Part shown: positions 1 through 7,813 of the stretch, piece after piece
How the letters are laid out: every line of letters begins with the position of its first letter
Position numbering within the stretch: position 1 is the first letter of the stretch
Source of the DNA: an uncultured Bacteroidales bacterium
GTDB taxonomy: Bacteria; Bacteroidota; Bacteroidia; Bacteroidales; Paludibacteraceae
Reading direction: 5' to 3'
Assembly (NCBI GenBank): GCA_902771935.1
Contig: CACXYM010000008.1
Coordinates: 42,453-106,452 of the forward strand
DNA length: 64,000 nt
Notes under the pieces: model-generated
What the model was told of the DNA's origin: nothing
What the model saw: the letters and a program-made list of their open reading frames with translations, nothing else
Databases searched by the model: none
Translations under genes and position numbers: made by a program

Positions 1-1078
1 ACATATCGGCTTTGTGAACATCCTTTATCCATTTCCAGAACGATAGTTTCTTTGTAGCAACTGTCTGCCCAAAATCCCCAGGTTCACTCATTGCTGTGAA
101 ATAGGGCTTGAGCGTTCCTTCTTTAGGCACATCAATATGATTGTCCAATACCGACTTCGCCCATGTTAACGGATAATTGAGTCCTCCAAACGTAACTGCA
201 TAGTTCCAGAACGAATAACGGAAGTTTACTTCCAAGAACCATAACCTATCCTCTTGGTCTATCAAAAATTCAATTTCAAAGCACCCTGTATAATGGCACG
301 TGCGAATAATTTTCTTGATTTTTGAGATGAGTTCTTCGTCTTGCAGTGGTTTGCAGTACATATAGCACCCATAACCCTGATTGGAAAAACGAAAAAATGA
401 GATTCCTAATGGTAGATAGACCTCACGTCCACCATCGATAGATATGCCCTGTACCGCTAACTCATTCTTCTTCGTTATATATTCATTAAGTAATAACTTC
501 GGACTTTGAATCTTCGTATAGGCTTCTTTCAATTCTTCCTCGCTATGACAGATATACACATCTCCCTTCCATGCGCCCATGATAGACATCAGTGTCTTTG
601 TTATAACCGGATATTGCAATGTCTTTGGCAACACACCTGTATTTACAATCTCTTGCTGGGGAATCCTAAATCCACACTTCTCAGCAACTAAGCATATCTC
701 ATGTTTATTCATGAGTTTATTGATACGTCCCGTTGCTCCTGCATTAAAGAAATAGCACTTTCCTACCAAGTCATCATATCTACCATCCAGATATGATTCA
801 GCGGAATCATCACATGTATATACAAATGGTTTATTTCCTTCTTGACAATATTGTTCTATCAGTATCTTAACCGCTTCTTCGTATGTATATACCTTGTGAA
901 CCGTCGTTAGATATTTACTCTTTATTAACACCGGAACGTGATTATTCTCAACTAGATATATTAGAATAGGCTTCACCCCTCCTTGTGCTAAACTACGAAT
1001 CACGCCCAACGCATTTCCGGTGTCTCCGGAAATAACAATGTGCTTATGCAATCTTACCTCCATTTGTAACTCTTTCAT
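1..1078 (-). CDS. ATP-grasp ligase of the carbamoyl-phosphate-synthase-like type, C-terminus cut by the window edge
   Basis: About 359 residues are visible and the frame stays open to base 1, so the 3' end lies outside the window. The N-terminus (GDTGNALGVIRSLAQGG) looks like the pre-ATP-grasp fold. Later come a lysine-containing ATP-binding segment (PVITKTLMS, then GAWKGDVY) and the metal-binding strand FLEVNFRYSF, whose ExN pattern is typical of ATP-grasp enzymes. Such enzymes form amide bonds between a carboxylate and an amine using ATP; some relatives are D-aspartate ligases. Here it probably attaches an amino acid or similar group to the surface glycan made by the operon, but the substrate cannot be read from sequence. 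The ATG at 1078 overlaps the upstream stop by 4 bases (ATGA); a second in-frame ATG lies five codons on (1063). Confidence 0.75.
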   Translation of the reverse strand, partial: MKELQMEVRLHKHIVISGDTGNALGVIRSLAQGGVKPILIYLVENNHVPVLIKSKYLTTVHKVYTYEEAVKILIEQYCQEGNKPFVYTCDDSAESYLDGRYDDLVGKCYFFNAGATGRINKLMNKHEICLVAEKCGFRIPQQEIVNTGVLPKTLQYPVITKTLMSIMGAWKGDVYICHSEEELKEAYTKIQSPKLLLNEYITKKNELAVQGISIDGGREVYLPLGISFFRFSNQGYGCYMYCKPLQDEELISKIKKIIRTCHYTGCFEIEFLIDQEDRLWFLEVNFRYSFWNYAVTFGGLNYPLTWAKSVLDNHIDVPKEGTLKPYFTAMSEPGDFGQTVATKKLSFWKWIKDVHKADM

Positions 1079-1983
1079 ATCTTACGCTTTAACCATTTAA
1101 CAATTCTATCCGTCGCGGCTCCAATCCAACCAAACCTATAACCTCTGACATCCACTACAACTACGCCCTTATATTCATTTAAGGTATGTAAACCTATTGG
1201 ATATTTCGGATGTGGCGACTCTATATGTCTCACACTTTTCACTTTCCACTTTCCGCGTTCCACTTTTATCCGCTTGATATCAATCGCGCACCCATAACTT
1301 TTGCTACAGTCTTGTGCCGGATAATAGTACGAACGATTATACTCGAATACCCCCCCCCCCATTCGCGAATCAGGCATCTCCGAAGAAATAACCTCCCCAG
1401 GTATAAATCGTTGTTTCTTTTCTTTCCAATGGTATATATCTAGTTGATAATCATCATGCGCTGCAGTGAACATCAGTGGTTCTCCGAATGATTCCGTGAT
1501 ATATGAATCCCACACAACATCATCGCATATAGTCTGAACAAAAGTTAACTCTTCTGACTCCGGATGATACTCATACATATCCAATCGTCCAATATGTGCA
1601 CTTTCTGGATAAACATATATATGTCCTTCTTTGCGCCATATAGCAGGGAACGATAAATGAGTTGGCAATTCCAATAACTCCTTGCGTGCACTAATCTCTA
1701 ATGTCGTTCTATCTATATGCAACAATGATATTATACCTTTGCGTGTAGCGTATGGATAATCCTCAACTAATAGTAGTATCTCTTTCTCTGTCACATCCAA
1801 AACAAACGGATCTGCGAACCACCTGTCCTTCGGCATCTTCACCCAGTCTACTTGCAAATCTACATTCTTCAAACTGCAATCTTCAATAGGTGACGAGCCT
1901 TCCATCACCGCATCCATTCCTCCCCACACAAAACCTATTGCCCAACGAGTCTGAATCAGCCTATTTACCACCTTTTTTAACAT
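1075..1983 (-). CDS. Beta-propeller protein of the capsule operon with an in-frame G11 tract
   Basis: 302 residues, no signal peptide. Repeated blades are visible, for example DRWFADPFVL near residue 54, and the arrangement resembles the five-bladed GH43/GH32-like propeller domain found in some sugar-modification and glycosyltransferase proteins. The usual acidic catalytic triad cannot be assigned, so it may bind or modify a glycan instead of hydrolysing it. Residues 208-211 (GGG) are encoded by an uninterrupted run of 11 G on the coding strand. A gain or loss of one or two G would truncate the protein after about two thirds of its length. A five-unit heptamer array (1233-1267) encodes roughly residues 239-251 (KVERGKWKVKSVR). 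It sits 41 bases downstream of the TupA-like gene and overlaps the next gene by ATGA. Confidence 0.7.
   Translation of the reverse strand: MLKKVVNRLIQTRWAIGFVWGGMDAVMEGSSPIEDCSLKNVDLQVDWVKMPKDRWFADPFVLDVTEKEILLLVEDYPYATRKGIISLLHIDRTTLEISARKELLELPTHLSFPAIWRKEGHIYVYPESAHIGRLDMYEYHPESEELTFVQTICDDVVWDSYITESFGEPLMFTAAHDDYQLDIYHWKEKKQRFIPGEVISSEMPDSRMGGGVFEYNRSYYYPAQDCSKSYGCAIDIKRIKVERGKWKVKSVRHIESPHPKYPIGLHTLNEYKGVVVVDVRGYRFGWIGAATDRIVKWLKRKI
1233..1267. repeat. Heptamer array inside the beta-propeller gene
   Basis: Five contiguous 7-bp units of the type CACTTTT/CACTTTC, with one divergent unit (CGCGTTC). It lies wholly inside a coding region and reads through in frame. It belongs to the same sequence family as the arrays at 3544, 4664 and 48114. 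Confidence 0.75.
1350..1360. repeat. Homopolymer of 11 C (G11 on the coding strand)
   Basis: Bases 1350-1360 are uninterrupted C on the plus strand. They lie inside the beta-propeller gene, which is in frame at this length. It is the longest G/C homopolymer I saw in the window and a candidate slipped-strand switch. Confidence 0.9.
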
Positions 1984-2024
1984 ATACTTTTGCTATATCA
2001 TGTTATCTAGCAATCATCTATCAA

Positions 2025-2951
2025 TTATCTATGATTGGCCTTGGGCAAATGAATCTCGTCGCCCCAAATATAGTCACACTCATCCGGATGAAACGGTGCT
2101 ATACCACCGTGATGGAAGAAAGTATATTCGCCAAAATAAATGCGACCATCTACCTCATACAAATCAACCCGCACTTCCGGCAAGCCTTTAGAAAGTTTGG
2201 CAGCTAGCTCTTTCATTTGCTCAAACATCTGTGGCTTCCCAATCTCTTTACCCGACATAGGATGACGTTGTGTTATATCCAGATGATTAAAGTCTGCATC
2301 AAAATAATCAAACTTAACCTCTCCACCCGATTGACGCTCGGTCGCGATAAACAGATACTTCACTACTCCATCAAAGCAGAAAAACTTATAATCGCGTAAT
2401 TCACCAGTTGCATCTTCCAAATATTGTTCCGCAAACACACAGCGTTTTACATTCTTATACGGCCATTCACGACCTGCCTTTGAGGTATCCTTACATAGTG
2501 ATTGATTGATACGTTTGATCCATTTTGCCTTGTCTATCTTAGATTTATCCTTGCAAATAAGAACTCCATTATTTCCACTATCATGATTTGTCTTGAGCAC
2601 AAATCGATCTGGCAGTTTTTCCCACTCTATATCCTCAGCTCTATTCCACACTCCCAAAACCGGTGCCACAAACTCTTTACCGACTCGCTCACTAACTAAT
2701 TCCTTCACTCTATATTTATCCACCATCTCTGTCCACATTGGATCACGGTAATAGAGTTTCAACCATTGCAATTTCTCTGTATATCGTTGTGGATTTTCCA
2801 AATTAATAGCACGCCCATGATTGAGATAATAATCCCAGCGAATAAACGTTTCATCTGACAACCATCCTCCGAAACGTGTCAATAACGCATCTAAAAAATG
2901 CTTGGGATTATAGAATAGCGAATGTATCGCATTATATACAGGTCTTTTCAT
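2025..2951 (-). CDS. TupA-like ATP-grasp protein
   Basis: 308 residues matching the TupA-like ATP-grasp family: an N-terminal helical part with NPQRYTEKLQWLKLYY (residues 53-68), the ATP-binding segment RFVLKTNHDSGNNGVLI (about 116-132) and the C-terminal metal-binding strand GRIYFGEYTFFHHGG. TupA was named for teichuronopeptide synthesis in alkaliphilic Bacillus, where it is thought to link amino acids to a cell-wall polymer. In capsule clusters the family is assumed to add amino acids or related groups to the glycan. The reaction here is inferred from the family only. A second, divergent copy lies at 13896-14819 in the same operon. The stop codon lies in a loosely repetitive stretch. Confidence 0.8.
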   Translation of the reverse strand: MKRPVYNAIHSLFYNPKHFLDALLTRFGGWLSDETFIRWDYYLNHGRAINLENPQRYTEKLQWLKLYYRDPMWTEMVDKYRVKELVSERVGKEFVAPVLGVWNRAEDIEWEKLPDRFVLKTNHDSGNNGVLICKDKSKIDKAKWIKRINQSLCKDTSKAGREWPYKNVKRCVFAEQYLEDATGELRDYKFFCFDGVVKYLFIATERQSGGEVKFDYFDADFNHLDITQRHPMSGKEIGKPQMFEQMKELAAKLSKGLPEVRVDLYEVDGRIYFGEYTFFHHGGIAPFHPDECDYIWGDEIHLPKANHR

Positions 2952-2962
2952 GTAATAACTAG

Positions 2963-4078
2963 TTAATGAATTAAGGAATTATAGATTTTAAATAAGGTAT
3001 CTATGTGCGTATGTATAGAATATTTAGCACGAACAGCCTCCATAGCTAGTGAACAATCAGTTTGCAATTGTTTTTTCTGGGTTTTGATATCATCAAGTAG
3101 ATTAGCCATCTTATCCGCGCAATCCTCTGGATTGTCTGTTTTGTAAAAGCGTACAGATTGGTTCTCATTTGGTAGTCCCAAATTGCACACCTCGGTCATT
3201 ACCGGCCAATCATTGACGACGATTGGAAGTCCAGCAGCGACTGCCTCAATTACAGCTATGCCAAATGTATCATGTTCTGTACTATACACAAAGCCATCCA
3301 TCGTTTTTAACAGATCAGGAACATCCTCGCGTCCTCCGAAGAAATGCACATTCTTCAATTGGTTATCCTCACAATACTTCACACACTCATCGTATCTCGC
3401 AGGCTCTGCCTCATCTCTCCTCCCAATAAAATAAAAATCAAAATCCTCTTTATTATCTTTTAATTTATGAATCGCCTCGCAAACCACCATCTGCGATCTT
3501 CCCTTTATAAAATTACCCACCATGCACAATCGTATCTTCCCATCATTCTTTAAGTCTCTAACTTCCTCACTCATTTGATTGAACTTCGTGAAATCAATCC
3601 CATTATACACCACTTGCAACTTATTCTCCTTTGACAGATGCCACTTTTTCTCATAATACCGCTTCTGATACTCACTTACGCAGATTATCTTTTCGCTTGC
3701 GGCATACACTATTTTTCGCATCCACCATGAGGCATCCGCGAACATATGACCATGAAACGAGGATATTATCTTTATTCCTGTCCCGAGTAACGCAAAAGAC
3801 AACAATAGCGTATTAGATGGGGTCTGCGAATGAACCATTGTTATATGCTCCTGCAACAAAGTTCGACGGATATTCCACAAATAACGAAGGAAGCCCGGCT
3901 TCTTCCGTATCTGAATCATCGGGGCTTCAGCTTCGCGGAATGCATCTGACATATTTCCCTCATGCCGATATACACACACAAAGTTATACGGCACTTGCTT
4001 ATGCTGCCGACAGATATCCAATATGAGGCTTTCGGCTCCACCTCTATTCAACGCTCCTATAAAATATGCTACTTTCAT
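2963..4078 (-). CDS. Glycosyltransferase family 4-type (GT-B fold)
   Basis: 371 residues when started at the Met before KVAYFIGALNRGGAES. That start gives the ATGA overlap with the upstream gene; an upstream in-frame Met (4102) would add eight unconserved residues. GT4 features are the N-terminal glycine-rich loop (NRGGAES), the SSFHGHMF region, and the C-terminal nucleotide-sugar site EHDTFGIAVIEAVAAGLPIV with the E-x7-E pattern. It transfers a sugar from a nucleotide donor with retention; donor and acceptor are unknown. A heptamer array (3544-3578) encodes about residues 167-178 (MSEEVRDLKNDG), just before the second Rossmann domain begins (KIRLCMVGNF). It acts in the cytoplasm on the growing repeat unit. 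Confidence 0.85.
   Translation of the reverse strand: MKVAYFIGALNRGGAESLILDICRQHKQVPYNFVCVYRHEGNMSDAFREAEAPMIQIRKKPGFLRYLWNIRRTLLQEHITMVHSQTPSNTLLLSFALLGTGIKIISSFHGHMFADASWWMRKIVYAASEKIICVSEYQKRYYEKKWHLSKENKLQVVYNGIDFTKFNQMSEEVRDLKNDGKIRLCMVGNFIKGRSQMVVCEAIHKLKDNKEDFDFYFIGRRDEAEPARYDECVKYCEDNQLKNVHFFGGREDVPDLLKTMDGFVYSTEHDTFGIAVIEAVAAGLPIVVNDWPVMTEVCNLGLPNENQSVRFYKTDNPEDCADKMANLLDDIKTQKKQLQTDCSLAMEAVRAKYSIHTHIDTLFKIYNSLIH
3544..3578. repeat. Heptamer array inside the GT4 gene
   Basis: Five 7-bp units (CATTCTT, TAAGTCT, CTAACTT, CCTCACT, CATTTGA). It lies in the linker between the two Rossmann domains of the glycosyltransferase. Same vocabulary as 4664-4705. Confidence 0.6.
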
Positions 4079-5067
4079 TTTCTCATATGCATAAGCGCGC
4101 AATAGATACGCGGACCAAACAAATTAATCATACGAGCACGACGAGAATACGTTTTACCTTGGTTGGCTATAGTCAGCGGGAACACATTAAATTCTCGCAT
4201 TCGTTCAATATATTCATTTCGTTGTGAGTAAAAATTCAAAGCGACATCAGTCAAGATACCTGCAACCATTCGACTTCGCATATTTCTTAACCATTGACAA
4301 TCCGGATATTGCTCGATATACTTTTTATATTGACCTACAATTGTCAATCTGTCCTCTAAATTCTTACGAATTTTTATCTTATCTCCCTGTACTTTTGTTA
4401 TACTCCCTTGCCGAACCAAATAGTTATATACAACCGTTGTCGTACTATTTACTCGCTTCGCCGCAAGCATCATTCGCGGAAGCCATTCTGTGTCTTCGAA
4501 ATGAATTCCTTCGTAAAATGTATTGACAATGTCTTTACAAATAATAAATTGCCATGCATAGCACGCATATCCCATCCTTGTATTTAAATACGTTTCCCCA
4601 TTTACAACCTCACTCTTCTTGTCCATATATCTCGGAGCTTTATTCGGTTCAAACACCTCATAATCTCCCTCACTTTCTAACTTTCTCACTCCCTCATTCT
4701 TTAAACGTACATTCTGATAATCAAATCGCAACACATCTAATTGCTCACGCTCCACTTGTTCCATCAGGGTTCCCAGCACATTCGGTTCAATATAATCATC
4801 CGAATCCACAAATAGAATATACTCACCTATCGCCACCTCAATTCCGGAATTACGCGCAGCAGACAATCCACCATTCTCACGATGTACCACTCTTATATTA
4901 TCATGCTTCTTGGCATAACTATCACATATTTTGGGGCATTCGTCAGGAGAACCATCATCCACGAGGATTACCTCATAATCCTCGTAATCCTGATTCAAGA
5001 CACTATCTATGCACTTGCATAGATAATCTTCTACGTTGTAAACAGGCATGATGATACTGAGCTTCAT
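4075..5067 (-). CDS. Glycosyltransferase family 2
   Basis: 330 residues. The N-terminal GT-A fold starts with KLSIIMPVYNVEDYL, followed by VILVDDGSPDEC, GGLSAARNSG and the DxD motif in FVDSDDYIEP near residue 88, all standard for inverting GT2 enzymes. The C-terminal half is poorly conserved, as usual, and probably sets acceptor specificity. A 42-bp heptamer array (4664-4705) encodes 14 residues (near VRLKNEGVRKLESEGDYE) in the acceptor half. ATGA overlaps join it to the aminotransferase upstream and the GT4 gene downstream. Sugar specificity is not predictable. Confidence 0.88.
   Translation of the reverse strand: MKLSIIMPVYNVEDYLCKCIDSVLNQDYEDYEVILVDDGSPDECPKICDSYAKKHDNIRVVHRENGGLSAARNSGIEVAIGEYILFVDSDDYIEPNVLGTLMEQVEREQLDVLRFDYQNVRLKNEGVRKLESEGDYEVFEPNKAPRYMDKKSEVVNGETYLNTRMGYACYAWQFIICKDIVNTFYEGIHFEDTEWLPRMMLAAKRVNSTTTVVYNYLVRQGSITKVQGDKIKIRKNLEDRLTIVGQYKKYIEQYPDCQWLRNMRSRMVAGILTDVALNFYSQRNEYIERMREFNVFPLTIANQGKTYSRRARMINLFGPRIYCALMHMRK
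4664..4705. repeat. Heptamer array inside a GT2 gene
   Basis: Six 7-bp units (TCTCCCT, CACTTTC, TAACTTT, CTCACTC, CCTCATT, CTTTAAA), 42 bp in all, so the array spans exactly 14 codons. The reverse complement uses the same words (GAGTGAG, AGTTAG) as the intergenic array at 25636-25747. Confidence 0.7.
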
Positions 5068-6227
5068 TTTACATACAAAACAGAAATCAACTTACATATT
5101 TTCTCCACATCCTCTATCTCTAAATCATAATACATCGGCAGACGCACCAATGTATCGGCATATCGATCACATTCCGACAGGTCGCGACCATCATGTTTGT
5201 CTTGATAATATGCGCTACTGTGCAGACTCAAATAATGGAACACAGCCATGATGCCATTATCTTTTAAATGCTGAATTAATGCCGTTCGTTTATCTAAATC
5301 CGGCAAAATAAGATAAAACATGTGGGCATTATCGGATGCATATTCAGGGATATCTGGCAAGGAGAAATATCCTTTGTCTGCTAATGGCAGGAGGAGTTTA
5401 TAGTAAGTCTCCCAAAGGGACTTACGTTTGGACTGGATTTCGTCAAGATTTTCTAATTGTGCCCAGAGGAAGGCTGCATTGATTTCTGCGGGCAAGAAAG
5501 ACGAGCCCATATCTACCCAACCGTATTTGTTCACTTCACCACGGAAGAACTCTGCACGATTGGTCCCCTTCTCCCAGATTATTTCAGCGCGACGGATAAA
5601 GCGTTCGTCATTAACTACCAACAAACCGCCTTCACCTCCGGCAGTGATATTCTTTGTCTCGTGGAACGAAAAGGCCGCGAGGTGTCCGATGGAGCCTAAC
5701 GGCATTAGTGATTTGTAATTGGTCATTGGTGATTTATAATAACTATCGATGGCTTGGGCTGCATCTTCGACGACGAGGAGGTTATGGCGATTGGCAATCT
5801 CCATAATCTTATCCATATCACATGCGACACCGGCATAGTGAACCGGTACTATAACTTTAGTACGCGGAGTGATAAGGGATTCAATGGTTTCTGCATCAAG
5901 ATTAGGATTGCGCTTCATGGAATCCGCAAAAACGACTTTCGCTCCTTCGCGGAGGAACGCCAATGCCGTGCTGACGAACGTATAACTCGGGATAATTACT
6001 TCATCCCCTGGTTTCAAGTCGCACAACATTGCGCACATCTCCAATGCATCAGTACCTGATGTGGTTAGCAAACACTTCTTAAAACCATAGCGTTCCTCAA
6101 AGAACTGCTGACAGCGTTTAGTAAACTCTCCGTTACCGGATAGTTTTCCAGTTTGGACAGCCTCCAGCATATACTTTGTTTCCTTCCCTGTCAAGTGTGG
6201 TTTATTAAATGGAATGGCATTCATCAT
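5064..6227 (-). CDS. wecE: dTDP-4-keto-6-deoxyhexose aminotransferase (WecE/RffA type)
   Basis: 387 residues, DegT/DnrJ/EryC1/StrS family of PLP-dependent sugar aminotransferases. The PLP lysine lies in SFHETKNITAGGEGG (about Lys192); the cofactor-binding TTSGTDALE (near residue 55) and VEDAAQAID (near 153) are present. The FHETKN form and overall layout match WecE, which makes dTDP-4-amino-4,6-dideoxygalactose, and a WecD-like acetyltransferase lies 3.2 kb upstream in the same operon, so dTDP-Fuc4NAc is the likely product of the pair. Between residues 164 and 175 (SPMTNYKSLM) the protein carries extra residues encoded by a heptamer array; relatives usually pass directly from DS-F/Y-YK to a PLG-type segment here. 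Two adjacent ATGs (6227, 6224) are possible starts. Confidence 0.85.
   Translation of the reverse strand: MMNAIPFNKPHLTGKETKYMLEAVQTGKLSGNGEFTKRCQQFFEERYGFKKCLLTTSGTDALEMCAMLCDLKPGDEVIIPSYTFVSTALAFLREGAKVVFADSMKRNPNLDAETIESLITPRTKVIVPVHYAGVACDMDKIMEIANRHNLLVVEDAAQAIDSYYKSPMTNYKSLMPLGSIGHLAAFSFHETKNITAGGEGGLLVVNDERFIRRAEIIWEKGTNRAEFFRGEVNKYGWVDMGSSFLPAEINAAFLWAQLENLDEIQSKRKSLWETYYKLLLPLADKGYFSLPDIPEYASDNAHMFYLILPDLDKRTALIQHLKDNGIMAVFHYLSLHSSAYYQDKHDGRDLSECDRYADTLVRLPMYYDLEIEDVEKICKLISVLYVK
5704..5738. repeat. Heptamer array inside the wecE-like gene
   Basis: Five 7-bp units (ATTAGTG, ATTTGTA, ATTGGTC, ATTGGTG, ATTTATA). They encode an extra loop of about ten residues shortly before the PLP-lysine motif. 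Same family as 11734-11768. Confidence 0.8.
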
Positions 6228-7708
6228 TTTTCCAATATTTTAAAGTCAGCATTATAATATTCTTGTAATCCTTTATTTCTAAAATCATCCGGATTAGTCT
6301 TATCAATATTTGATATCATATAAGGGAAATATATTTCTTCCACCACTTTCTTCGACCCCACACATTTATTAATAGCAGTACGAAGATACGAATAGGTATT
6401 CTTCCATTGCGGTGCCTCATATTCATCAATATAGAGCAACTCCGTTCGTCCATTTCCCGCCTCATGCTGTACCAAAGCATTTCGTGCACAGATAAACTCG
6501 TGATAGCGTTTTACCTCCGGATACTCTCTAGCTATCTCACATACTGCGAAAATGCTCCATCCCACAAAACTGCATATTACCAATGCTGTTACCAATCTAG
6601 ATTTATTTTCAGCTATTCGATACCCCAATAGACATCCCACATAGCATAAATAAGCCGCCATAGCAAACGAGATATAACTCATACTTCGCAATGGAGGATA
6701 GTATCCTGTGCCATAGACGCATGCTGTTACTGCGATAAAGATGAAAACGGCTAATAAAATAGTTGCTATCAAAATACGTTTCCCAACTTTATCCAACACG
6801 ATGACCACCTCGTTATCGCGCAGCATTTTACCAACATACATAAATATTGGCAACAGCCCCAACCAATATATTCCCCTGGAAATTAAACGTATGTCAAAAA
6901 TCACATTAGCAATTATGGTCTTCTTGACAAAAAGAACGAAATTAAAGTCATGCATAAAGCCAACCATATCCTCTCCGTTCTGCATACGTACTTTATTACC
7001 AGGAGCAACTATCATAGCAATAAACCCTATTCCCAAAATAGCACATACTGTAAAAGCTAACCAGTGCTTACAAAATGCTTCTTTAAATGACAACAATCTG
7101 GAATCTCGCACGACATCGCGCAACCATAGCAATCCTAATACCATCAACACGAGTGGTGTATAGTTTTCTGCCGAACCACTTATGTATAGTGCGCACAATA
7201 TTGCCGCTATTGCATTAATCCATTCTTTCCATTTGGCTATATAAATCACATAGAATAGTAGTAGTGTGGCATATATTTCCAAGAAATATCCTGCGCAACA
7301 CAACCAATAGAACGTACTAATCTCAAATACAGACATGATGGCGATGTTAGTTATGAGAACAGTAATTGCTATTCGATTAGTGACATCCTTGATGTGTAGT
7401 ACATCCCTCGCATATAGATACAACACACCATATCCAAGCAAAAGATGTAGTACTGTCAAAGGGAAAAGAGTAGATGAGTGTCCAAATAGTATAAACAAAC
7501 ATCCATTAACTAAGAATGTGGAAAACCTTCCTTGCCATGTCATATACATATGGTAGGCCCATTGCCATGGAGAAACATTTGAAGTATCCACAACAAATCC
7601 GTAGTCATCCAATGACAGCGTATTATACCATCCTAGCATAAGCAAATACCCCGTGGAGATTAATGCAGCAAGGATTATTAAGATTCTCCGACAAACTTCC
7701 TTATTCAT
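6224..7708 (-). CDS. DUF6056-like polytopic membrane protein, possible GT-C glycosyltransferase
   Basis: 494 residues with about ten or more predicted membrane helices. The first extracytoplasmic loop holds LSLDDYGFV (near residue 32) and WQGRFSTFL, the acidic pair and WxGR pattern seen in DUF6056 and related membrane proteins. A conserved Asp pair after the first helix is typical of GT-C enzymes that use lipid-linked sugars, so a transferase acting at the periplasmic face is plausible. A soluble C-terminal tail follows the last helix. In this operon it lies just after the flippase-like pair and the acyltransferase, which fits a role in moving a lipid-linked sugar to the polymer. Function is inferred from fold and context only. 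Confidence 0.65.
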   Translation of the reverse strand: MNKEVCRRILIILAALISTGYLLMLGWYNTLSLDDYGFVVDTSNVSPWQWAYHMYMTWQGRFSTFLVNGCLFILFGHSSTLFPLTVLHLLLGYGVLYLYARDVLHIKDVTNRIAITVLITNIAIMSVFEISTFYWLCCAGYFLEIYATLLLFYVIYIAKWKEWINAIAAILCALYISGSAENYTPLVLMVLGLLWLRDVVRDSRLLSFKEAFCKHWLAFTVCAILGIGFIAMIVAPGNKVRMQNGEDMVGFMHDFNFVLFVKKTIIANVIFDIRLISRGIYWLGLLPIFMYVGKMLRDNEVVIVLDKVGKRILIATILLAVFIFIAVTACVYGTGYYPPLRSMSYISFAMAAYLCYVGCLLGYRIAENKSRLVTALVICSFVGWSIFAVCEIAREYPEVKRYHEFICARNALVQHEAGNGRTELLYIDEYEAPQWKNTYSYLRTAINKCVGSKKVVEEIYFPYMISNIDKTNPDDFRNKGLQEYYNADFKILEK

Positions 7709-7813
7709 TTAATTAGTATTATTTTCTGTAACTTATATATTCCCACTTTATTTTTAATCAATTCTATCGCAACACTAAGCATGAGGCAAAATATGGCGAG
7801 AAGAACGAAGTTA
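7705..7813 (-). other. Latent 3' coding extension of the acyltransferase gene (out of frame at G8)
   Basis: Read in the frame reached if the G8 tract had seven G, this stretch is open. It encodes a hydrophobic helix (NFVLLAIFCLMLSVAIELI) and a short basic tail, and ends in TGA at 7705-7707. That TGA overlaps the ATG of the DUF6056-like gene (7706-7708) as ATGA, the junction used throughout this operon. This is strong evidence that it is the original C-terminus of the acyltransferase. Confidence 0.8.
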
